Shown: one piece after another, positions 38,401 through 45,418 of the stretch
Numbering within the stretch: the first letter of the stretch is position 1
How the letters are laid out: every line of letters begins with the position of its first letter
NCBI RefSeq assembly: GCF_014773245.1
Contig: NZ_JACWMX010000008.1
Coordinates: 1-64,000, forward strand
DNA length: 64,000 bases
Source of the DNA: Mucilaginibacter glaciei
GTDB lineage: Bacteria > Bacteroidota > Bacteroidia > Sphingobacteriales > Sphingobacteriaceae
Direction: 5' to 3'
The notes under the pieces: model-generated
Seen by the model: the letters and a program-made list of their open reading frames with translations, nothing else
The model's database searches: none
What the model was told of the DNA's origin: nothing
Program-made: the position numbers and the translations under genes

Positions 38401-38772
38401 CGCTTGGTAGCCAACCAGTTCAGGAGTGTTTACATCAGCGATATCATGAACGCGAAGAAGGTAAGCGAGCTGCCGTACCTGTATCAGCAGGCACCTATCC
38501 GCGCAATTATCCCGCTTAATAACAAGCAACGTGATGTATTATTGAGCGGTAATTTTTGGGGTGTGGTACCTTACGAGGGTAAATATGATGCGTTAGGCTT
38601 GGTTACCATGCACTACGATGCCAGCAGTAAACGCCTTGCTACACCGCAATACTGGCTCAATCCATTATTAAACGCTCAGGAGATCAATAGCCTGCAACCT
38701 ATCAAAACAACTGCGGGGAGCGCATTTATAGCTACCACCTATGATGGTAAACTGGTATTGATCACAAAGTAA
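35437..38772 (+). CDS. FG-GAP/VCBS-repeat lipoprotein with ASPIC/UnbV domain (second of two)
   Basis: 1111 residues with a lipoprotein signal (lipobox 'FSSC' followed by KKK). The layout repeats that of the preceding gene: an N-terminal set of calcium-loop blades ('DFNNDGLEDLYF', 'DINGDGLKDIYV', 'DLNNDGWDDIYV'), an ASPIC/UnbV-like domain near 510-590, and a C-terminal set ('DANNDGIDDIYVGG', 'DLDGDGKADLIGG'). The two are clearly paralogous yet diverged along their whole length, suggesting an old duplication kept for distinct or heteromeric roles. They are 7 bases apart and co-transcribed. It ends 5 bases from the convergent SRPBCC gene. Confidence 0.88.
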   Translation: MLKSNLFRSSIYFGFTLLAVLCAFSSCKKKSAGEGIFKLVSADKSHVDFINKNIESDSVNILDYLYFYNGAGVASADFNNDGLEDLYFSSNQGTSKLYLNKGGLKFEDVTAKAGLAGTGSWKTGVTVVDINGDGLKDIYVCVVANFKNFKGKNQLYINNGDMTFTESAAKYGLDFAGFSTQASFFDYDKDGDLDMFLLTSSVHSNDTYGDSTQRLKVSHDAGDHLFKNDNGKFIDVTAGSGIYSAPIGYGLGVSVGDLNNDGWDDIYVSNDFFEQDYYYINQKNGAFKEELKNAFGHTSLFSMGNALSDVNKDGHLDVISTDMLPEEIKALKSTINDEPLDIYNQEVNAGYYYQYSKNSLQLNVGNGKKFVDISLYSGMSATDWTWSPLVQDFDMDGRKDMFFSNGIKKRLNDMDYLKYLGDPNVIKDFKTSRFFDREKINLMPDGQVHNYLYHGADELKFNDVSAGNDMEKASISCGSVAVDLDNDGDLELVTNNMDEPASIYQNMTMEKADKDKKPAFLKLSVKYTKANPDGIGAKLFMRSKTQVDHQEIQTSTAYESTQGNNLLFTFLPGDKPAELMILWPDNSYQLINNFGLNKKTVITYNKAQTQTAADVSLLIANYLKADEQFNSVPVNAKILANQQTFETPDFNYYNLLPHTYLPHNAAVAVADANNDGIDDIYVGGIAGEEKYILAGSKSGAFTKVAITGFDGFKQYGDTGAQWVDVNNDGLPDLIVLSANHPFLEPGKRMQPRLYMNKGNFKFEYEALPVVADLVSKIFMYDFDGDGLKDILLAGSISFTNYTAPAASVVLLNKKDGNFAIAPKNQFAAVTNIRFITEITAADVDKDGVADVIVSSEWQPIQIFLNKNKKLVKFSTPLLDDAKGWWQSAAIADLDGDGKADLIGGNWGTNNKYNVTDKQPLYAYNNDVDNDGKNDLILSYFYKGKYYPFRPKNDLEQELPFLKKEFLSFQKMADKTTEEIFKDKLTDSGRLVANQFRSVYISDIMNAKKVSELPYLYQQAPIRAIIPLNNKQRDVLLSGNFWGVVPYEGKYDALGLVTMHYDASSKRLATPQYWLNPLLNAQEINSLQPIKTTAGSAFIATTYDGKLVLITK

Positions 38773-38777
38773 TTAAC

Positions 38778-39716
38778 CTAAAATATAGGATAATAAATTT
38801 TGGTGATCCATTTGGCGGTATCTGTTTGGGCCTGCCTGTCGGTTATGATCAATTCATAGGGCATTGCCGGTGGGGTAAGGTGATGGTCGCGGGTGTAGTT
38901 CTTTAGCTGCGCCATGGCGTTATCTATCGTTTTACGGCCCCCCTTAACCTCGGCCTCTAAAATATTCCCCCCCTTAAGCATGTGGTTTACCACATAACCG
39001 GCATCGGGCATAATCGCTTTGTTAATAGGGATAGCCACCATTACCTGGTATTCATTGTTATCAACCTTAAAAATATTCAGCATGGGCTGGTTGCTTTCTT
39101 TAACACCTTTGGCCGCTATCTGCTTTTTAACGTTGGCTATTAAGCTGTAAACGTTTGCTGTGGTAGGGTAGGTTTTGGTAGTGGTGTTGGTAGCCAGCAT
39201 GGTCTCATCGGTCACCTTTTTCAAGTTAACCTTCATGCCGTATACGTTTACATCCTTTTGCATAAACTGTTTGAAATGGCTAAGCAAGCTGCTCATCTCC
39301 GTTTGGATCTCTTTTATCTTTACAAAACCGGCAATACGGCCAAAAATATTGAGGCTGCTTTGCTGCGACGCATACCAGGTAACCTGCGTTTCGCCATCGG
39401 CCACAGCAAGGTAGGTAATGTGGCTGTCTAAAATCTTGTCGCCTTTTTTTATCTGAACCTGGATATCGCCGTTGGTGCTTTTTAAAAGTTTATAGATGAC
39501 GCCGTTGTTGGTATAAACGGTGCTGTCGTCGCCGTTATGGCTGCCCGGCCACCATTTTTTCCATGACCGCTGCTCAATAATGAATTTGGCAACGTTAGCA
39601 TCTGTACCGTCTATATTCACCACACTTTTGGCGATAATATTTTGCGGGATGATGTAATAAATACTTATAAAAGCCAGTAACAGTAAACCCAATATAATCA
39701 GAGCCGGTTTTTTCAT
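38778..39716 (-). CDS. Membrane-anchored SRPBCC + GyrI-like protein
   Basis: 312 residues. A single N-terminal membrane helix (ALIILGLLLLAFISIYYII) is followed by a helix-grip SRPBCC-type segment (about 30-155, with 'RSWKKWWPG') and a C-terminal region resembling the GyrI/AraC effector-binding fold (about 160-310, 'YQVMVAIPINKA'). Both are small-molecule-binding folds, so it may bind a hydrophobic ligand outside the cytoplasmic membrane. It is transcribed against the surrounding sugar-uptake genes and may not belong to them. Confidence 0.65.
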   Translation of the reverse strand: MKKPALIILGLLLLAFISIYYIIPQNIIAKSVVNIDGTDANVAKFIIEQRSWKKWWPGSHNGDDSTVYTNNGVIYKLLKSTNGDIQVQIKKGDKILDSHITYLAVADGETQVTWYASQQSSLNIFGRIAGFVKIKEIQTEMSSLLSHFKQFMQKDVNVYGMKVNLKKVTDETMLATNTTTKTYPTTANVYSLIANVKKQIAAKGVKESNQPMLNIFKVDNNEYQVMVAIPINKAIMPDAGYVVNHMLKGGNILEAEVKGGRKTIDNAMAQLKNYTRDHHLTPPAMPYELIITDRQAQTDTAKWITKIYYPIF

Positions 39717-39920
39717 AGAAGTTGGTCGGTAAAAAGCAAATAGAAGGCGGGTTTATACGCCTTTAAGCAACGCAAAAGTAACTAAATAGCCCGGTTAAAA
39801 TCAAACAGTTTTTATGGCCGCCATCTTCTATAAAAACCCTATATTAGCCTGTAAACAAAGAAAAAGCCAATAGATCCTTTACGTTAAAGTAAAGGGATTT
39901 CTTTAAACCAATTGATTGTT

Positions 39921-41252
39921 ATGAACCGTTTCCTGTTTTTGATTGCGGGCATGTTGATACTTTTTGCATCCTGTAAGAAAGCTGATTACCAAAAGGTTAC
40001 CCACGACCCAGAACTGTACCGCGTTACCGTTAAAAAGCTCAACGACGTAGTGTTAGAAAACAACTTTCCGCCCGTTATTGCTTCACGTAATTATGCCTAT
40101 GCTAATATTGCCGCCTATGAGGTGATCGCCGCCGGCGACCCGAAGCATTTCCGCTCCTTAGCCGGGCAGATCAAACACCTCACCGCAACACCCAAACCGA
40201 ATAAGGATAAAGAGATTGATTTTCAGTTTGCGTCGTTGCTATCCTTCTGTTTTGTAGGCAATGCGGTAACGTTTCCGGAAGGCAGCTTAACCACATACGT
40301 AGATGAGCTGAAACAAAAGGCGAAAGACGCGGGTATGCCATCAGACGTTTTCGAAAACTCTGTTGCTTATTCTGATGCTGTGGCCAAACACATAATGGCC
40401 TGGAGCAAAAAAGACAACTATGCGCAAACCCGCAGTGCCAGCAAATATACCGTAAACCGTACCGATGGCCGCTGGATCCCTACGCCGCCCATGTATGCAC
40501 AGGCGCTGGAGCCACATTGGGGCGAGATCCGACCGATGGTGCTGGATTCGGCCTCGCAGATCCCGGCCCCCGAACCACCACCTTATAACATGACGGATAA
40601 GAACGGCAAATTTTATAAGGCCGTTATCGAGGTTGAAAAAATGGTCGACAGCCTCACTACAGATCAACGCCACATGGCCGATTTTTGGGATGATAACCCA
40701 TTTAAGCTGAATGTTATCGGTCATGCATCGTTCGCAACTAAAAAGTTTTCGCCGGGGGGGCATTGGATGAATATAGCAGGCATAGGTACAAAAATAGCAA
40801 AGTCGGATTTTGGTTCGACCGTTGCCGCCTACACCGAAACTTCCATTGCCTTATTTGATGCCTTTATCAATTGTTGGTACGTAAAATACAAAGCCAACAG
40901 CGTGCGCCCCGAAACGGTGATCACCAAAATGATCAACCCGGATTGGCGGCCATATATCCAAACCCCGCCATTCCCGGAATATATTAGCGGACACGCGGTC
41001 ATCTCAGCTGCCGCGGCAGAGGTTTTAACGCACGATTTTGGTAATGAAGTGGCCTATACCGATTCGTCCGAATCTGAATTCGGCATTGCGCCACGCAAGT
41101 TCCCATCCTTTAGGGCGGCGGCAGAAGAGGCGGCCCTGTCGCGTGTTTACGGCGGTATCCATTATAAAAATGCCTGTATTGTAGGCACCATGACGGGCCG
41201 AAAAATAGGTGTGTTAGTTAACCAAAAATTGCAGTTAAAGATCAAAAAATAA
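39921..41252 (+). CDS. Vanadium-dependent haloperoxidase / PAP2-like lipoprotein
   Basis: 443 residues from the ATG at 39921 (an in-frame TTG three codons upstream is less likely). Lipobox 'LFASC' followed by KK. The C-terminal half holds the vanadate/phosphate site of the PAP2-haloperoxidase superfamily: K-x6-RP in 'KYKANSVRPE', SGH in 'EYISGHAV', and R-x5-H in 'SRVYGGIH'. The length and N-terminal helical region match vanadium haloperoxidase-like proteins rather than small PAP2 phosphatases. Whether it oxidises halides or hydrolyses phosphate esters cannot be settled from sequence. It starts the last two-gene unit of the locus, 10 bases before GH65. Confidence 0.82.
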   Translation: MNRFLFLIAGMLILFASCKKADYQKVTHDPELYRVTVKKLNDVVLENNFPPVIASRNYAYANIAAYEVIAAGDPKHFRSLAGQIKHLTATPKPNKDKEIDFQFASLLSFCFVGNAVTFPEGSLTTYVDELKQKAKDAGMPSDVFENSVAYSDAVAKHIMAWSKKDNYAQTRSASKYTVNRTDGRWIPTPPMYAQALEPHWGEIRPMVLDSASQIPAPEPPPYNMTDKNGKFYKAVIEVEKMVDSLTTDQRHMADFWDDNPFKLNVIGHASFATKKFSPGGHWMNIAGIGTKIAKSDFGSTVAAYTETSIALFDAFINCWYVKYKANSVRPETVITKMINPDWRPYIQTPPFPEYISGHAVISAAAAEVLTHDFGNEVAYTDSSESEFGIAPRKFPSFRAAAEEAALSRVYGGIHYKNACIVGTMTGRKIGVLVNQKLQLKIKK

Positions 41253-41262
41253 AGATTTATAA

Positions 41263-43302
41263 ATGAAAAGGATCCTGTCCCTCACCACGATATTATCAAT
41301 TTACGCAGTAGTAAGGCTATCGGCACAAACGGTTAGTCCCTGGGTTATCAAGGCTGATAAAATAGATCCCGCAAATTATTACGGTATTACCGCCGCCAAC
41401 GGGATGATTGGGATCGTATCATCGCCCGAGCCTTTTAAAGTGAAGAATGTAGTACTGGCCGGTGCGTATGATCTGTACGGCCGTGGCCGCGTAAGCAACT
41501 TTCTAAACAGCTTCAACCTGCTTAACATGTACCTGGAGATAGATGGCAAACGCCTGGATGCTAAAATGGTAAGCAATATGCGCCAGGAACTGGATATGCA
41601 CCATGCTGCGTTTACCACCACGTTTGATTACCAGGACAAGGCCACTATCAGCTATACCTATTATTCGCTGCGCCAGTTACCTTTTACGGTATTGATGGAT
41701 GTGGCAGTTACCGCTAAAAAGCCGATCAACATAACTGCCGCCAGTGTAATGGAGGCCCCCGATGCCCTAAAACAGGTAGAGAATTATTATAACGAGATTG
41801 ACAGGCCGCATGTAACCATCAGCCTGCTCACCTCCACGGCTAAAAGCCCTACGGGTAAATTACAGCTTTGTGCATCCACCTCGTTTTTGTTTAACGAAGA
41901 GCATGGTAAAGAGCCGCGCGTGATCCATGAGATGTGGGACAATAACATGCACCTCATGAAGTTTAGCCGGGCTATCGCTGCGGGCGAAACCTATAAATAT
42001 GGAGTCACCGGATCTTCTATCACGTCAGCCCATCATGCCGACCCGCTGAATGAGGCCGAGCGTTTAACCATTTTTGCTAAACTGGAGGGCCGCGACAGGC
42101 TGATCCAATTTCATAATAAAGCCTGGGACGAGCTTTGGAAGAGCGATATACAGATAGAAGGCGACGCACAGGCACAGCAGGACGTACACAGTATGTTGTA
42201 TCACCTTTATTCGTTTTCGCGAGAGGGTACTGCTCTCTCGCCATCGCCAATGGGTTTGTCGGGTCTGGGTTACAATGGCCACGTATTTTGGGATACCGAT
42301 CTGTGGATGTTCCCGGCTATGCTGGTGCTGCACCCCGAGATCGCTAAATCTATGGTGGATTACCGTTTCGAAAGACTGGAAAACGCGCGCAAAAATGCCT
42401 TTTCGCATGGTTACAAAGGCGCAATGTTTCCCTGGGAAAGTGCCGATAGCGGGGTGGAAGAAACGCCTGTATGGGCTTTAAGCGGCCCGTTCGAGCATCA
42501 TATCACCGCCGATGTGGCCAACGCCGCCTGGAGCTACTATTGCGTAACGCAGGACAAACAATGGCTGCGCGAACGTGGCTGGCCGATGCTGCAAGCCACT
42601 GCCGATTTTTGGGTGAGCCGTGTTGAACGCAATGGCCCCGGCCATTATGATATCAAAAACGTAGTAGCTGCCGATGAGTGGGCCGAAAATATTGACAACA
42701 ATGCTTTCACCAACGCTGCCGCACAGGTTAACCTGCGCAATGCCACCGCCGCCGCCAGGATCCTTGGCATGACGGCGAACCCCGATTGGGAGTACGTGGC
42801 ACAAAATATCCCGATATTAAAAATGGCCAACGGCGTAACCAGCGAGTTTGCCACCTATAAAGGTGAGGGTATTAAGCAAGCCGACGTTAACCTGTTGGCC
42901 TACCCGTTAAAAACCATTACCGACCCGGCGCAGATCAAAAAAGACCTGGAGTATTACGAAACCCGCGTACCTGATGAAGGCACACCTGCCATGACACAGG
43001 GTGTATTTGCCCTGCTATATGCCCGTTTAGGTAATGGCGAAAAGGCCTATCGTTGGTTTAAGGAAGCTTACGAGCCCAACCTGAACCCGCCGTTCCGGGT
43101 AATTGCAGAAACCAAGGGCGGTACCAACCCCTACTTTGCAACCGGGGCAGGTGGTATTATCCAGGCCATGCTTATGGGTTTCGGCGGGTTGGATATTACC
43201 CCAACCGGCATCACACAGATCAAAAGCAAGCTGCCTGCCAACTGGAAATCGTTAAAAATTACCGGCGCAGGTGTCAATAAAGTAACGTATACGGTCAAAT
43301 AA
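41263..43302 (+). CDS. Secreted GH65 alpha-glucoside hydrolase/phosphorylase
   Basis: 679 residues with a signal peptide (about 1-21, 'RLSAQ'). N-terminal beta-sandwich, linker and (alpha/alpha)6 barrel typical of GH65. 'GHVFWDTDLWMFP' (about 342-354) and 'GAMFPWESA' are family motifs; the general acid is probably E472 in 'AADEWAENIDNNAFTN'. GH65 enzymes invert alpha-glucosidic bonds with phosphate or water. A secreted form has little free phosphate, and a Flavobacterium GH65 is a known alpha-1,2-glucosidase, so hydrolysis is favoured here. Together with GH31 upstream it points to an alpha-glucoside-containing substrate. Confidence 0.9.
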   Translation: MKRILSLTTILSIYAVVRLSAQTVSPWVIKADKIDPANYYGITAANGMIGIVSSPEPFKVKNVVLAGAYDLYGRGRVSNFLNSFNLLNMYLEIDGKRLDAKMVSNMRQELDMHHAAFTTTFDYQDKATISYTYYSLRQLPFTVLMDVAVTAKKPINITAASVMEAPDALKQVENYYNEIDRPHVTISLLTSTAKSPTGKLQLCASTSFLFNEEHGKEPRVIHEMWDNNMHLMKFSRAIAAGETYKYGVTGSSITSAHHADPLNEAERLTIFAKLEGRDRLIQFHNKAWDELWKSDIQIEGDAQAQQDVHSMLYHLYSFSREGTALSPSPMGLSGLGYNGHVFWDTDLWMFPAMLVLHPEIAKSMVDYRFERLENARKNAFSHGYKGAMFPWESADSGVEETPVWALSGPFEHHITADVANAAWSYYCVTQDKQWLRERGWPMLQATADFWVSRVERNGPGHYDIKNVVAADEWAENIDNNAFTNAAAQVNLRNATAAARILGMTANPDWEYVAQNIPILKMANGVTSEFATYKGEGIKQADVNLLAYPLKTITDPAQIKKDLEYYETRVPDEGTPAMTQGVFALLYARLGNGEKAYRWFKEAYEPNLNPPFRVIAETKGGTNPYFATGAGGIIQAMLMGFGGLDITPTGITQIKSKLPANWKSLKITGAGVNKVTYTVK

Positions 43303-43353
43303 TTAAAGATTTTTAGAAGTTTTTCTGAAAAAATATGGTAATTCAAGACTTTC

Positions 43354-43426
43354 GCAGTCGCTCGGCTCCTGCCTTTTGAATTTTATTATTAGGCCTTTTT
43401 ACAGTCGCTCGGCTCGTGCGGAGTGA
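43354..43426. repeat. Two partial arms of the nested palindrome family
   Basis: 43356-43373 repeats AGTCGCTCGGCTCCTGCC and 43403-43426 is a degenerate full arm (AGTCGCTCGGCTCGTGCGGAG). They precede the two complete elements and look like decayed or partial copies. Confidence 0.7.
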
Positions 43427-43434
43427 AATTTCGC

Positions 43435-43539
43435 AGTCGCTCGGCTCCTGCCGAGTGACCGTTATTATGAGGCCTCCGGCCTACAATCCGGCGGCGGCAC
43501 GCCGCAAAATAGTCGTCACTCGGCAGGAGCCGAGCGACT
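43435..43539. repeat. Nested inverted-repeat element, copy 1 (MITE/REP-like)
   Basis: 105 bases with perfect 25-bp inverted ends (43435-43459 and 43515-43539). Each end is itself palindromic around TCCT/AGGA, and the core carries further palindromes (GGCCTCCGGCC, GCGGCGGCACGCCGC). No ORF; size and ends suit a non-autonomous mobile or REP-type unit. Confidence 0.75.
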
Positions 43540-43557
43540 ACAAAAAGGCCTCTTGGC

Positions 43558-43662
43558 AGTCGCTCGGCTCCTGCCGAGTGACATTTATTATTAGGCCTCC
43601 GGCCGACAACCCTGTGGCGGGACGCCGCAAAATAGTCATCACCCGGCAGGAGCCGAGCGACT
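43558..43662. repeat. Nested inverted-repeat element, copy 2 (MITE/REP-like)
   Basis: 105 bases, same order as copy 1 and in the same orientation 18 bases further on. Left arm 43558-43582 is identical to that of copy 1; the right arm 43638-43662 has two changes. The core differs at several positions, so the duplication is not brand new. Confidence 0.75.
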
Positions 43663-43687
43663 GCATAAAAGGGAAAAAGTAGATAAT

Positions 43688-43743
43688 CCTCTTTCCGCTT
43701 GCGGAGAGAGGGTGGTCGAGCGAAGCAACGACCGGATGAGTTG
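43688..43743. repeat. Repeat family C, copy 3
   Basis: CCTCTTTCCGCTTGCGGAGAG, then GGTCGAGCGAAGCAACGACC and GGATGAGTTGA. It is a diverged relative of the units at 18697 and 51079. Confidence 0.6.
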
Positions 43744-43802
43744 AATGCGACGAATGCTTCAAAACCCACTAACAAAATCGATCTTTAAGCGTTTAATAGC
43801 CA

Positions 43803-44096
43803 ATGAGCATACCTGCAATTATTAAAAATCTTTCTGTTATAGATACTGACCGCATCATAGAAATGGCCTGGGAAGACCGTACACCGTTCGACGCGATAAA
43901 AGCGCAGTTTGGCCTTACCGAACAAAATGTAATTGACCTGATGCGCAGGCAGATGAAGCTATCCAGCTTTAAAATGTGGCGGGCAAGGGTGCAGGGCAGG
44001 CAAACCAAACACACCAAACTGCAGGTTGATGGTACCGATAGGTTTAAATGCAACCTGCAACGCCAAATAACGCTGAACAAGATCAGTAAACGGTAA
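43803..44096 (+). CDS. TIGR03643 family protein (DUF2805)
   Basis: 97 residues. The block 'DRIIEMAWEDRTPFDAIKAQFGLTEQNVIDLMRRQM' (about 18-53) followed by 'SFKMWRARVQGRQTKH' is the TIGR03643/DUF2805 signature. The first part reads as a helix-turn-helix, so nucleic-acid binding is plausible, but the function of the family is unknown. It is a single gene just after the repeat-rich region. Confidence 0.9.
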   Translation: MSIPAIIKNLSVIDTDRIIEMAWEDRTPFDAIKAQFGLTEQNVIDLMRRQMKLSSFKMWRARVQGRQTKHTKLQVDGTDRFKCNLQRQITLNKISKR

Positions 44097-44401
44097 ATTG
44101 CCTTGTCGAGATGGCCGTCGCTTTGCAATTTGCGGGGTGCCAAATTACTGGTGTTAAACCGTAAAACACCCGTTGCCAATCAGTTATGATTATTACTCTA
44201 CTGTAAACCGAGTAATTTCTTAATTGTCTTATTATTAGTTACTTATGTTTATATTTTATTGAATTATGTAAACCTTTGTAAACCCAATTAGAGTTAGCAG
44301 ATCGCTTACTATCATCGCCACAGGCACCGCCCGGTAATTGCGCTATTTTTATTACCATTGTAAAAACATCCAAAAAAAATGTAAACGCTATCTATCTCGC
44401 G
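44097..44401. other. A/T-rich intergenic region, no gene seen
   Basis: About 300 bases. There is a short hairpin (GGTGTT...AACACC, 44151-44171) without a T-run. The last 45 bases may belong to the following gene if it uses a non-standard start. Nothing else was recognised. Confidence 0.45.
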
Positions 44402-44731
44402 GTGGTCGCTTTTGTATTAAGCAGTTGCAGCTACACTGTTTATGACATGAACCGCGGCGAACTCAAAATCGCTAAAAAGGCAACCTATACAGTTAACTAC
44501 ACCACGCTGATTCCTAACGGTACGCCTGCCGAAATCAGTTATACCGATAAAGACGGCGCGCAACATACCGATAAGTATGCTACCGGCGGGCGTTGGGAAA
44601 AAGTGATAGAAATGCCTTCTGGCACGGCTATTAAATTCCATGTAGATGTAACCCTGCCAAAAACCGAACCGGCAGGCAGGTTAGTAACCACTATAAAAGT
44701 TGATAACAAAGTAGTATCAGAACAGATCTAA
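44402..44731 (+). CDS. Small lipoprotein of unknown function, start uncertain
   Basis: 109 residues if started at the GTG at 44402, but that leaves only eight residues before the lipobox Cys (VLSSC), which is too short for a signal peptide. The frame stays open upstream to 44282 with no ATG, GTG or TTG. From an ATT at 44357 the sequence would read as a normal lipoprotein signal (basic N-terminus, then IYLAVVAFVLSSC). Either a rare ATT start is used or the start was lost by mutation. The mature ~100 residues have beta-rich composition ('LIPNGTPAEISYTDKDG') and no family I recognise. Confidence 0.55.
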   Translation: MVAFVLSSCSYTVYDMNRGELKIAKKATYTVNYTTLIPNGTPAEISYTDKDGAQHTDKYATGGRWEKVIEMPSGTAIKFHVDVTLPKTEPAGRLVTTIKVDNKVVSEQI

Positions 44732-44772
44732 ACCGGCAAAAAGGTTATGTACAGGTTTGCCTTTAAACTGCC

Positions 44773-45132
44773 TTAACCGGCAGTTTCTTCTGGCTTAAAA
44801 GATGATATGTGCGTAGTTTTAATGCTGAACACAAAAGATTTACCAACACTTATTTTGATGGCCTTATCCTGGATCATCGATTTGATAGTTTCGTCGGTTT
44901 TTAAGGCCTCGTATAGGTCGCGCGCAACGGCAGAGCCGCTAATGTTATTAATAACCTTACCATTTTCCATCTGCAGGCTAAAGGTATAGCCTGATTTACC
45001 GCGATCGCCGGCAGATTCAAAATCAGTGATATTCAATTTGAAACTTTGCTCTTCAGTAAGGCTTCTCTTCAGGTGAAGGCGAATAACCGGGATATATTTT
45101 CTCCAGGTTGTAAGGTATTTTCTTTCTTCCAT
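44773..45132 (-). CDS. Hypothetical protein, 119 residues
   Basis: No signal peptide or membrane segment; mixed alpha/beta composition with 'NISGSAVARDLYEAL' and 'VGKSFVFSIKTTHISSF'. I recognise no family. It is convergent with the small lipoprotein gene, separated by about 40 bases that include a short stem (AACTGCC/GGCAGTT, 44767-44787). It lies upstream of the tRNA-Arg terminator. Confidence 0.6.
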   Translation of the reverse strand: MEERKYLTTWRKYIPVIRLHLKRSLTEEQSFKLNITDFESAGDRGKSGYTFSLQMENGKVINNISGSAVARDLYEALKTDETIKSMIQDKAIKISVGKSFVFSIKTTHISSFKPEETAG

Positions 45133-45189
45133 GTGAGGGTAAAGGTATCAATATAATACGATTAGCCCGCTAAATTGGCAATAAAGCGC

Positions 45190-45221
45190 AAAAAAAAGCG
45201 GGTAACTGTGTAGTTACCCGC
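45190..45221 (-). terminator. Terminator of tRNA-Arg
   Basis: On the minus strand GCGGGTAACT, ACAC loop, AGTTACCCGC and a run of eight T, 11 bases past the end of the tRNA. Confidence 0.88.
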
Positions 45222-45232
45222 CATATAGATTG

Positions 45233-45304
45233 TGTTCACGATGAGATTCGAACTCATATCGACGGCTTCGGAGGCCATAATTCTATCCATTGAACTACGC
45301 GAAC
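45233..45304 (-). tRNA. tRNA-Arg (anticodon CCG)
   Basis: The minus strand folds as a complete cloverleaf. The acceptor GTTCGCG pairs with CGTGAAC (one G-U). The D arm is GTTC-loop-GAAT. The anticodon arm ATGGC-CTCCGAA-GCCGT gives anticodon CCG, and the T arm is GAG-TTCGAAT-CTC. It reads CGG arginine codons. The 3' CCA is not fully encoded (ACA follows the acceptor), so it is added after transcription. Confidence 0.94.
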
Positions 45305-45315
45305 GGTTGCTGCTG

Positions 45316-45323
45316 CAAATATA
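45316..45323 (-). promoter_or_regulatory. -7 promoter element of tRNA-Arg
   Basis: The minus strand reads TATATTTG, a perfect TAnnTTTG match, 11 bases before the tRNA 5' end. The -33 region is a weaker TTCT/TTGG, as is common when only one element is strong. Confidence 0.55.
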
Positions 45324-45324
45324 C

Positions 45325-45418
45325 TATTAGATTTAAGAGTTAAGAACCAAGATTCAAGCCGCAGCGAATAAATGAAGTTTTCTTTATTCTTTACTCTTGA
45401 TTTCTTGCATCTCTTAAC
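45325..45418. repeat. Degenerate AAGA/CTTG-word hairpin after ychF
   Basis: Left side TTAAGAGTTAAGAACCAAGATT, right side CTTTACTCTTGATTTCTTGC; the right is an imperfect complement of the left. It directly follows the ychF stop and is of the same style as the stretches at 14684 and 46537. Confidence 0.5.

Larger units (their letters stand above)
43303..43802. other. Repeat-dense intergenic region downstream of GH65
   Basis: About 500 bases without a credible gene. It holds half-copies and two complete nested inverted-repeat elements (43354-43664) and a family C repeat (43688-43743). ORFs that cross it on both strands are products of the repeats. Confidence 0.8.

Noticed and set aside
43354..43664. 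CRISPR array
   Set aside because: Repeat units are palindromic and spaced unevenly, with only two full copies and no unique spacers of equal length or cas genes.
43389..43775. ORFs on both strands across the palindromic elements (128 and 88 residues)
   Set aside because: They translate the inverted repeats themselves, giving repeated 'LLPGDDYFAA'-like text; no start signals or family.
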